Source: Sphingosinicella sp963974575 (GTDB lineage Bacteria > Pseudomonadota > Alphaproteobacteria > Sphingomonadales > Sphingomonadaceae). From it: a DNA stretch of 64,000 nucleotides. Position 1 is the first letter of the stretch. Every line of letters starts with the position of its first letter. The translations under genes were made by a program, and so were the position numbers. The stretch covers positions 62,001 to 126,000 of the forward strand of contig NZ_CAXBBQ010000004.1 in assembly GCF_963974575.1 (NCBI RefSeq). The letters run 5' to 3'. The notes below the pieces were generated by a model that was given only the letters and a program-made list of their open reading frames with translations, was not told the origin of the DNA and did not search any database. This document shows, one piece after another, positions 7,649 through 16,826 of this stretch.

Positions 7649-9991
7649 ATGATGAAGAGACTGTTGGCCTGGATCATCGTGCTGGTGGCCCCGACCGCCG
7701 CGCTGGCACAGGCACCGGACCCCGCGCTCGACCGCGCCGCCGCATTGATTGCGGACGCGGCGCAGTGGGAGGTTCGCGAAAAGCAGATCCCTTCGATTGC
7801 CGTGGCGATCATCGGCCCGGAAGGCGTGCGCTGGTCGGGCGCATGGGGCAAGGCGGATGCGGCGGGCAAGGTGCCCGCCTCTGCCGATACGGTCTACCGG
7901 GCAGGTTCGGTGAGCAAGCTTTTCACCGACGTTGCCGTGATGAAGCTGGTTGAGCAGGGCAAGCTGAAGCTCGACGTTCCCGTCCGCACCTACCTGCCGA
8001 CATTCCAACCCAAGAACCCGTTCGGCGGAGAGATCACGCTGCGCCAGCTCATGACGCACCGCAGCGGGCTCGTGCGCGAATCCCCGCGCGGCAATTATTT
8101 CGACATCACGCCCAAGGACCAGGCTGACAGCGTTCTCAGCATCAATGAGACCACGCTCGTTGCCGCGCCCGGAAGTGTCACCAAATATTCGAACGCCGGG
8201 ATCGCAGTTGTGGGCGAGGTGATCGCGCGGGTGACCGGGATGCCCTTCGAGAAGGCTCTCCACGCGCTCGTGCTCGATCCGCTCGGCATGACATCGAGCG
8301 GCCTTACCGCCGCGCCGTTCGCCGGGCGCATCGCCCATAGCGAGATGGCAGCCTTCGACGGCCCGCGCGTGGCTGCACCACCTATCGAACTCGGCATGCC
8401 CGCAGCCGGCAGCCTTTACACAACAACGGGTGATCTTGGCCGCTTCGCGCAGGCGCTGCTGAACAAGGGCGGGATCCCGAGCGGCCGCATGCTGAAAGTC
8501 GCCTCGCTCGACGAGATGTGGAGACGCCAATACCCGGCTTCGGGCGCGCGTATCTTCGGCTTGGGCTTCGTCGTCGCGGACATGGACGGAAAGCGTGTCG
8601 TTGGCCACGGCGGCGCCATCTATGGTCATTCGACGCAGCTGCTCGTGATGCCCGAAGCCGGCCTCGGCGTTGTCGCCTTCACGACGGTCGATGCCTCTAA
8701 CCCCATCACGAACAAGCTGGCCGACTACGCGCTTCGCACGGTGCTAGCGCTGAAGACGGGAACCGAAGCGCCTTCGTACGCGAAGGGCGAGCTTGTGACA
8801 GGCGCGGAGGCAAAGCGCCTTTCCGGCTGGTTCACGAACGGCAAGCAGAGCGTCAGCACACGCATCTACGCGGGCCACCTCGTCATCGACGCCCCCGAAC
8901 TCGTCGGCGACGTCCGCCGGACGCCCACGGGCTTCATGGTGGAAGACGCGCAGACCCGCTTCGACAAACTTGCCATCGCCGACGACGCATCGTGGATCGA
9001 GGTCGGCGGTGTGCGCTACGCGCGCGGCGAGATGCCCGAGCCGCCGCTGCCGAACGCCGAGCTTGCCGCGCTGATCGGCGACTACGGATGGGAGCACAAC
9101 GTGCTTCGCATCTATGAGCGCGACGGCAGGCCCTTTGTGTGGATCGAGTGGACCGAACATACGGAGCTGACGCGCACGAGTGCCGACCGCTACGCCTTCC
9201 CCACCGATCGCGGCCTCTACCCGTTCGAAACCCTGACGTTCGAACGCAATGCGGCCGGCGCAGTGACTGCCGCGAACCTTGGCGGCATCCGCTTCCCGCG
9301 CCGCGATTTCGGCGCGGAGGTGGAGGCGAAGGTGCGCGCCGGCGTGCAGGCCAATTTCGCGGGGCTTCGCGCCGCCGCGCTTGCAGCCACGCCGCCCAGC
9401 GAGCCGCCATCGGCAAAGCCGAGCGATCTCTACGCGATCACCAAGGCCGATCCGACGATCCGGCTCGACATCCGCTATGCGGGCATCAACAACTTCATGG
9501 GCATCCCGGTGTACGAAAGCGCCCGCGCCTTCCTGCAGCGGCCTGCCGCCGAGGCGTTGTCGCGCGTGAACCAGGCGCTGCGGAAGCGCGGCTACGGGCT
9601 GCTTATCCACGACGCCTATCGCCCGTGGTACGTCACCAAGATGTTCTGGGATGCGAGCCCGGTTTCAAGCCGCATGTTCGTTGCCGATCCTTCGCAGGGC
9701 TCCCGCCACAACCGGGGCGCGGCGGTCGACCTCACCATGTTCGAGCTCGTCACCGGCAAACCCATGGAAACGACGGGCCGCTACGACGAGTTCTCGACCC
9801 GCTCCTACTCCAACTTCGTTGGCGGCACTGATCACCAACGCTGGCTGCGCGAGGTGCTGCGCAGCGCGATCGAGGCCGAGGGCTTCGACGTCTATCCCGA
9901 GGAGTGGTGGCACTTCGATTACGGCAACTGGCGGGACTACCCCATCGGCAACAAGACGTTCGAGGAACTGGAAGGCCGCAAGCGCCGTTAA
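7649..9991 (+). CDS. fusion: class C beta-lactamase/DD-peptidase-like domain plus VanX-type D-Ala-D-Ala dipeptidase
   Basis: 780 residues from the ATG at 7649, 8 nt after AAAGAGGGA; signal peptide MMKRLLAWIIVLVAPTAALA. Residues ~30-370 are a serine hydrolase of the beta-lactamase/DD-peptidase class: S87-V-S-K90, Y180-S-N182, H320-G-G. A linker domain (~380-580) resembles the C-terminal beta domain of such peptidases. Residues ~592-780 are an M15 D-Ala-D-Ala dipeptidase: AYRPW (R658), S685-x-H687-x-x-G-x-A-x-D694, E752-W-W-H755, giving zinc ligands H687, D694 and H755. Both activities act on D-Ala-D-Ala-type bonds, so one exported chain could trim peptides and split the released dipeptide. Last gene of the operon. 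Confidence 0.9.
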   Translation: MMKRLLAWIIVLVAPTAALAQAPDPALDRAAALIADAAQWEVREKQIPSIAVAIIGPEGVRWSGAWGKADAAGKVPASADTVYRAGSVSKLFTDVAVMKLVEQGKLKLDVPVRTYLPTFQPKNPFGGEITLRQLMTHRSGLVRESPRGNYFDITPKDQADSVLSINETTLVAAPGSVTKYSNAGIAVVGEVIARVTGMPFEKALHALVLDPLGMTSSGLTAAPFAGRIAHSEMAAFDGPRVAAPPIELGMPAAGSLYTTTGDLGRFAQALLNKGGIPSGRMLKVASLDEMWRRQYPASGARIFGLGFVVADMDGKRVVGHGGAIYGHSTQLLVMPEAGLGVVAFTTVDASNPITNKLADYALRTVLALKTGTEAPSYAKGELVTGAEAKRLSGWFTNGKQSVSTRIYAGHLVIDAPELVGDVRRTPTGFMVEDAQTRFDKLAIADDASWIEVGGVRYARGEMPEPPLPNAELAALIGDYGWEHNVLRIYERDGRPFVWIEWTEHTELTRTSADRYAFPTDRGLYPFETLTFERNAAGAVTAANLGGIRFPRRDFGAEVEAKVRAGVQANFAGLRAAALAATPPSEPPSAKPSDLYAITKADPTIRLDIRYAGINNFMGIPVYESARAFLQRPAAEALSRVNQALRKRGYGLLIHDAYRPWYVTKMFWDASPVSSRMFVADPSQGSRHNRGAAVDLTMFELVTGKPMETTGRYDEFSTRSYSNFVGGTDHQRWLREVLRSAIEAEGFDVYPEEWWHFDYGNWRDYPIGNKTFEELEGRKRR

Positions 9992-10029
9992 CCCTCCGCT
10001 GTTTGATCGGAGTCATGGTACGGGTGTGA

Positions 10030-10058
10030 CGCCCGGTGCAAAAAACTTGCACCGGGCG
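10030..10058. terminator. strong hairpin between D-peptide operon and clpB
   Basis: Perfect 12-bp stem (10030-10041 with 10047-10058) and a 5-nt loop, 38 nt after the fusion gene's stop. No T-run follows, so it may be a Rho-assisted or processing barrier rather than a classic intrinsic terminator. It sits directly before the clpB promoter candidate. Confidence 0.5.
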
Positions 10059-10086
10059 CTTGCGTTGCAAAACTGCAACACCATAT
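10059..10086 (+). promoter_or_regulatory. candidate RpoH (sigma-32) promoter for clpB
   Basis: CTTGCG at 10059-10064 and CCATAT at 10081-10086 are separated by 16 nt. This fits the heat-shock pattern CTTG...CCCCAT-like used by RpoH in alphaproteobacteria. It lies 43 nt before the clpB ATG, a gene normally under RpoH control. Confidence 0.55.
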
Positions 10087-10129
10087 CGCGCTCAGTCCAT
10101 GATTGCCCGTCAAGGGGGATGTAACTGCT

Positions 10130-12706
<2,577 letters not shown>

Positions 12707-12768
12707 TCGTTGACCTTGCAGGCATGATGCGACACCAATGTACGGTGGCTCGCAGGAAAGGGATGATC

Positions 12769-13287
12769 ATGCCTGCAGGAAAACGCGCCTTGGCGCTCGC
12801 TTTCACAATCGCACTGGCCCCTGCATCCGTGCTTGCGGATGAAGCAGATGTGCTCGGTGCCTTTCAGAAGTGTCGCGGGATCGCCGATACCGTCCAGCGG
12901 CTTGGATGCTACGACGCTGCTGCAGCGTCTTCGGAAATGCTCGCGAAGCAGATGAGCGAACGTCGGAAAGCGCGCAGCGCGGAAGATTTCGGCCTGCGCG
13001 AAGACCAGATCAAGGCGCGCGAGGCTGTTGCCGACGAGGACAGCGCTGACCGTGAAGACGCTGTCACTTCTGTGATATCGGAAATCGTGGAGGTCTGGAC
13101 GGACGCGGCGCGGCGCCGTGTGTTCATGTTTGCCAACGGTCAGGTTTGGCGGGAGACGAGCAACAGCAATTTCCGCGGCCTGGTTCGGCCGGAGACCACC
13201 ATTGAAGTCAGGCGGGGCGGGATCGGAGGCTACCGGATGACGTTCAGTGGCCGAAACGGTTATATCGGCGTGGCACGCGTGCGGTAG
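12769..13287 (+). CDS. small secreted protein of unknown function
   Basis: 172 residues from the ATG at 12769, which has AGGAAAGG at 12754-12761; the ATG at 12763 is too close to that site. Signal peptide MPAGKRALALAFTIALAPASVLA. The mature N-terminus FQKCRGIADTVQRLGCYDAAA is a pattern seen in many proteobacterial exported proteins of unknown role, with two cysteines 12 residues apart. A charged linker follows, then a C-terminal beta-rich part (VWTDAARRRVFMFANGQVW..., RRGGIGGYRMTFSG). No catalytic motif is visible. It may ride on clpB transcription 62 nt upstream. Confidence 0.75.
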   Translation: MPAGKRALALAFTIALAPASVLADEADVLGAFQKCRGIADTVQRLGCYDAAAASSEMLAKQMSERRKARSAEDFGLREDQIKAREAVADEDSADREDAVTSVISEIVEVWTDAARRRVFMFANGQVWRETSNSNFRGLVRPETTIEVRRGGIGGYRMTFSGRNGYIGVARVR

Positions 13288-13295
13288 TTCCGGCT

Positions 13296-13895
13296 TCAGA
13301 CCGTCTCGACAAGCGGGAGCGCCCATGCGGGTGGCGCCTGTTCCTTGTCAAAATATTCAAAGATCAGGTGGATTCGATCCGTTGTCCCGCGATTGTGGAC
13401 GCCATGTATCCCCATGTTGTTGACCTCGACCGACTCTCCTTCCGGAAAATGGTATGATTTGCCGTCGATCATAAACGCGACTTGGTCGTTGGTGAGAAGC
13501 GGCACGTGTACCTTGTGCGGCCATTTCGCTGCGGGGTTCGCGTCGCGGTGTAACTTTATGACGCCCCCAGCAGGCATTCGCGCCAGCATGACGCGGGGAA
13601 AATCGCCTCGCGCGTAGCCATAGGACGCGATCGCCTCGCTGAGAACGGGTTCCAGCAGATAGCGCCATTCTTCCCAAATCGGCCGACTGTAGGACAGGCG
13701 CCAATCCCGGTAGTTGCTCACAAAACGAAAAACGATGTGTCGCGTCTTGTCGAGTGCATCGAAACGGTTGGGTTTGGCGACGTTTTCCGTATCCCAAAGT
13801 GCTTCCGGCATGGCCAGGACGGCCGCGCGCAAAGCGGCAATATCAACCGTGCCAAGCCGCCGTATGGTCTGCGTCTTGCGAGGATTGGGAAGCAT
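13296..13895 (-). CDS. aspartyl/asparaginyl beta-hydroxylase family protein
   Basis: 199 residues from the ATG at 13895, 9 nt after GAAAGG; a GTG at 13904 is possible. Fe(II)/2-oxoglutarate dioxygenase of the AspH type: H116-x-D118 in IKLHRDAN, distal H164 in the HGVHNRG pattern, and R174 for 2-oxoglutarate. Such enzymes hydroxylate Asp, Asn or Pro side chains in peptides or small molecules. It starts 12 nt after the stop of the sulfotransferase gene at 13908-14531 and belongs to a three-gene minus-strand unit with it and a second AspH-type protein. Target unknown. Confidence 0.85.
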   Translation of the reverse strand: MLPNPRKTQTIRRLGTVDIAALRAAVLAMPEALWDTENVAKPNRFDALDKTRHIVFRFVSNYRDWRLSYSRPIWEEWRYLLEPVLSEAIASYGYARGDFPRVMLARMPAGGVIKLHRDANPAAKWPHKVHVPLLTNDQVAFMIDGKSYHFPEGESVEVNNMGIHGVHNRGTTDRIHLIFEYFDKEQAPPAWALPLVETV

Positions 13896-13907
13896 CGCCG
13901 TCACCTT

Positions 13908-14531
13908 TCAGAATTCGTAGCCGAACAATTCCAGGTCGCGTCCGTAGATTTTCTTCACGCCCTCGATCAGCTGTTCATCGTAATAATCCCGATAATAGCC
14001 GTGGCACGACGCATTGACCCTGCCCAACGTCGCCGAAGGTATGACGAGGCGCGCGCAGATCTCGTCGTAGGCGGTCTGCATATCCTCAACGTGCCCAACG
14101 AAATCGGCCTGAAGCTTGCCGTCGGGACCGACAAGAAACTTGTGTTGCGGCTGGAAGACCATGTGCTGATGCGGCGGAGCCACGAACAGGAAATGCCGCA
14201 TCACGCCGCGCGGGTCTCGCTGGAAGGCTCCATCCTTGCTCGTCGCAAATGCGCAGTAGGAAACGAAGCGATCGAAGGGATTTCTCACGTAGGCGAATTT
14301 GAAGTAGGCCGAGAACGCGTCCTCGCCCAGAAATGGCCGGACCTGCTGGAAGCTGAGGTGGCCGTGCCCAATGCGCGCCAGTTCGGGAATGGGAAACTTC
14401 TTTTCGATGAACAGCCGTGCCTGTTCCATATCATCAGGACCAAGGTGCGGACGCAAAGCTTCACGAACCGTGTGCGTACCCGTCTTGGGGACAGCGACGA
14501 ATATGAAGCGGTGCTGATGAGAGACGATCAT
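13908..14531 (-). CDS. sulfotransferase family 2 protein
   Basis: 207 residues. The PAPS 5'-phosphosulfate loop is VPKTGTHT (residues 14-21) and the 3'-phosphate site is YVRNPFDRFVSYC (R83, S91). It would transfer sulfate from PAPS to a hydroxyl or similar group. Its ATG overlaps the upstream stop codon by 4 nt (ATGA), so translation is coupled to the larger AspH-like gene, and another AspH-like gene follows. The context suggests one enzyme adds a hydroxyl and another sulfates it; that is inference. Confidence 0.85.
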   Translation of the reverse strand: MIVSHQHRFIFVAVPKTGTHTVREALRPHLGPDDMEQARLFIEKKFPIPELARIGHGHLSFQQVRPFLGEDAFSAYFKFAYVRNPFDRFVSYCAFATSKDGAFQRDPRGVMRHFLFVAPPHQHMVFQPQHKFLVGPDGKLQADFVGHVEDMQTAYDEICARLVIPSATLGRVNASCHGYYRDYYDEQLIEGVKKIYGRDLELFGYEF

Positions 14532-15565
14532 GCGGTCTGCAGGCTTTTCGCCGTGCTCGGCACCACGCGGGCTTGGGGAGGCTGAGCCGCCGGCAGCGCC
14601 GCCCTGAAAATGAGTTCGCTCAGCACACGGTCTATAGGCACTTCGTTTGCAAGCAGGATGGCGCTGGCACCGAGGGCATGCAGTTCGGCCTGCATGCCCT
14701 CGACCAGCCTCCGATACGCAGCCTGCCCCTCCGGCGAAGGGCCAAACTGCGTCCAGACTGCAAGCCAGCCATAAGCGAACCGGTCGAGCCGCGCCGCGAT
14801 ACGCTCGACCGCCGGCGTCCGTTTCACGTGGCTCAGAACATAGCCGATGTGACAGCGCACCTCCCAGGGCGTCATCACGCTCGGAACATTATACTGTTCG
14901 AATGCCAGGGCGCGCGCGTCGCTCTGCCTCGGCGCAAGAAACGGCCCACCCGCCGGCGACTGCAGATCATCAGTTTTCGCCGTTTCGATCAGATCCCAAA
15001 GCTCCGGCGTGCCGACGGTATCGAGTACGAGGTGAATGCGCTTCGCCGTGCCGCCGTTCTGCACATTGTGCTTCCGGAAGGAATCAAATACCCAGCATTC
15101 GCCCGCCTGCATATGTACGGTCGTGCGATCACAGGTGAACAGCACTTTGGGTGACGTGATTACAGGAATGTGGATGCGTATGTGCGTCCGCCAGTAGTAA
15201 TTGATATCCACATGGTCCGGCACTTGTGCGCCGGGTGCGAGGCCCATCAGACGACTACGCCCCCACACTCCCCCGAGATCGGTCATTATATTCATGATAT
15301 AAGGGCATTTTTTCAGATGCTCGGTGGGCGCCATCGGCCCGGTAAAGGCGTTGGTGATCTGGCCCTGCGCAGTAATCAGAAGCAGGGCATCATTGCCGGG
15401 CAATTTTGCAGGATGAGGCACCCAGGCGCCGGGGCCGAGCGCCGCTACCTCTCGCGCAATCGTTTCCGCACAGTAGCGCTTGCGCAGCCGAACAAAAGGG
15501 GCTTCGAAATCCATGTTCAGGTCCATCCGCCAGCTTCGGATCGCCAGCGGACAATCAGTTACCAT
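14528..15565 (-). CDS. larger aspartyl/asparaginyl beta-hydroxylase-like protein
   Basis: 345 residues from the ATG at 15565; neither this nor the in-frame ATG at 15526 has a strong ribosome site, and 15526 (MDLNMDF) may be the true start. The 2-oxoglutarate oxygenase core has H118-x-D120 (PDHVDINYYW), H166 in RKHNVQNGG and R176 in KRIHLVLD, as in the AspH family. An all-alpha region of about 140 residues follows, absent from the smaller paralogue. First gene of a coupled minus-strand unit with a sulfotransferase and the small AspH protein. An AT-containing spacer with an interspersed repeat lies upstream. Confidence 0.82.
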   Translation of the reverse strand: MVTDCPLAIRSWRMDLNMDFEAPFVRLRKRYCAETIAREVAALGPGAWVPHPAKLPGNDALLLITAQGQITNAFTGPMAPTEHLKKCPYIMNIMTDLGGVWGRSRLMGLAPGAQVPDHVDINYYWRTHIRIHIPVITSPKVLFTCDRTTVHMQAGECWVFDSFRKHNVQNGGTAKRIHLVLDTVGTPELWDLIETAKTDDLQSPAGGPFLAPRQSDARALAFEQYNVPSVMTPWEVRCHIGYVLSHVKRTPAVERIAARLDRFAYGWLAVWTQFGPSPEGQAAYRRLVEGMQAELHALGASAILLANEVPIDRVLSELIFRAALPAAQPPQARVVPSTAKSLQTA

Positions 15566-15636
15566 GCTCGGTCATGCCAGTTCAACCTGGCGAAGTGGCT
15601 GAAAACATACCCGCGCTTTAACGTTTATTGGTCTTA

Positions 15637-15742
15637 TAGAACAAGCAGCGTGATTTCGGAATCACGCTGCTCGCTCTATCTCTTTGTTGTCGCATCGTTT
15701 CTGGCGGAAAATCGGTTCCCACTTTTCCACACGACGCCCTAG
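15637..15742. repeat. interspersed palindromic repeat element
   Basis: Two inverted repeats in tandem: a perfect 12-bp hairpin (15644-15655 with 15660-15671, TCGG loop) and an imperfect palindrome (about 15692-15738) containing GCATCGTTT, GGAAAATCGGTTCCCAC and CTTTTCC. The second half resembles a short repeat I recall as widespread in alphaproteobacterial genomes (GCATCGTTTTC...GGTTCCCACTTTTC...CGATGCTCTAG). Its right end reaches the stop codon of the gene at 15739-16008. No second copy was seen in the window. Confidence 0.55.
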
Positions 15743-16008
15743 TTGCCCCGCCGCGTGTCGATAATGGCGCGATCGATCATTTCCGCCGCGGCGCGGCGGT
15801 GATTTTCGGCTACCTCTTCCCATTCCCGGGCCGTCATGCAGGTTTTCGAACCGAAGCGTGTTCCCGTCTTCGGGCTTGATTTGCAGATGATACGGTCATT
15901 TTCATTCTTTTTGGCCGATGTCTGTGATTGAGTCTGCCCTTCAGCCATCACGCTGCCGGTGCTCAAGGCAAAGAACATTGCCAACACAATAAACAGGGCC
16001 CTGCGCAT
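15739..16008 (-). CDS. small exported protein, function unknown
   Basis: 89 residues from the ATG at 16008, preceded by GGGAGA. Signal peptide MRRALFIVLAMFFALSTGSVMA; the mature part is polar, with two cysteines (IICKSSPKTGTRFGSKTCMTAREW) and a C-terminal amphipathic helix. The C-x(14)-C-MT-x-x-EW pattern recurs in short sphingomonad exported proteins, as far as I recall. Its stop codon lies at the edge of an interspersed repeat. It is divergent from the oxygenase gene at 16095. No function is visible. Confidence 0.75.
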   Translation of the reverse strand: MRRALFIVLAMFFALSTGSVMAEGQTQSQTSAKKNENDRIICKSSPKTGTRFGSKTCMTAREWEEVAENHRRAAAEMIDRAIIDTRRGN

Positions 16009-16094
16009 ACAAAGTCTCCCGCGAATGTCTTCAAGCATATACAGTCACAAGCCCAAACTCAATCCACCGAACGAACCCGCGAGCGAGCACCGAG

Positions 16095-16820
16095 TTGAAA
16101 ACACCTTTCGCGATCAATCCGAACATCGACCGAGCCGCCCTGGCGCTGCAGTTCCGAACCGCCGGGCGTGTCGAGATCAGAGACTTCATCTCGCCCGCGG
16201 ATGCATCAGCGCTACGTGCACACTTGCTCGCCCGAGACGACTGGACTCTCGTGCTTCGGGCGGCATCGGGCGTTTACGAGCTTCCGCGCAACCGTTTCAG
16301 CGAACTCACGGATGCACAGAAAGCCGAACTCGATACTTTAGTGATCCAGGCCGCACGAGAAGGCTTTCAGTACCGCTACGAAAGCATAAGGGTTCCCGAC
16401 GAGGCGCACTTGCGGACGAGAAGCAGCGCCTTGCTCGACGGCTTCGTCAAATTCATGAATTCGTCCCCGGTTCTTGAATGTATTGGAGAGATCATGGGCG
16501 TGGCCGCTCCGCACTTTGCGGATGGGCAGGCCACATCTTATTCGCCCGGACATTTCCTCACCCGCCACGACGACGACATCGAAGGCAAACATCGGCTTGC
16601 GGCTTACGTGATGGGTCTTCAGCCCGACTGGAAGCCGGAGTGGGGTGGCCTGCTGATGTTTCATGGCGAGGACGGCAATATTGACGGCGCCTTCACGCCT
16701 GCAATGGGATCGCTTCGTCTGTTCCGGGTTCCGGCAGCGCACAGCGTCAGCTACGTCAATCCGATGGCACCCACATCGCGGCTATCGGTGACAGGCTGGT
16801 TCCGATCCAAATACCCCTGA
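16095..16820 (+). CDS. 2OG-Fe(II) oxygenase, prolyl 4-hydroxylase-like
   Basis: 241 residues starting at TTG 16095; no ATG or GTG lies nearby in frame, and the ribosome site is poor. Double-stranded beta-helix core with iron ligands H158-x-D160 (LTRHDDD) and H216 (AAHSVSYV), and R229 for 2-oxoglutarate (SRLSVTGWF). Resembles PHD-type prolyl hydroxylases. It is the only plus-strand gene among the hydroxylase/sulfotransferase genes and converges with the TPR-sulfotransferase, with 6 nt between stops. It likely hydroxylates a peptide or small molecule; the substrate is unknown. Confidence 0.85.
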   Translation: MKTPFAINPNIDRAALALQFRTAGRVEIRDFISPADASALRAHLLARDDWTLVLRAASGVYELPRNRFSELTDAQKAELDTLVIQAAREGFQYRYESIRVPDEAHLRTRSSALLDGFVKFMNSSPVLECIGEIMGVAAPHFADGQATSYSPGHFLTRHDDDIEGKHRLAAYVMGLQPDWKPEWGGLLMFHGEDGNIDGAFTPAMGSLRLFRVPAAHSVSYVNPMAPTSRLSVTGWFRSKYP

Positions 16821-16826
16821 GTTGCG

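Noticed and set aside
3617..9991. Antibiotic or glycopeptide resistance locus (beta-lactamase plus VanX)
   Set aside because: No vanH/vanA/vanS/vanR genes, VanX is exported and fused, and the class A protein lacks the deacylating Glu. Catabolic context fits better.
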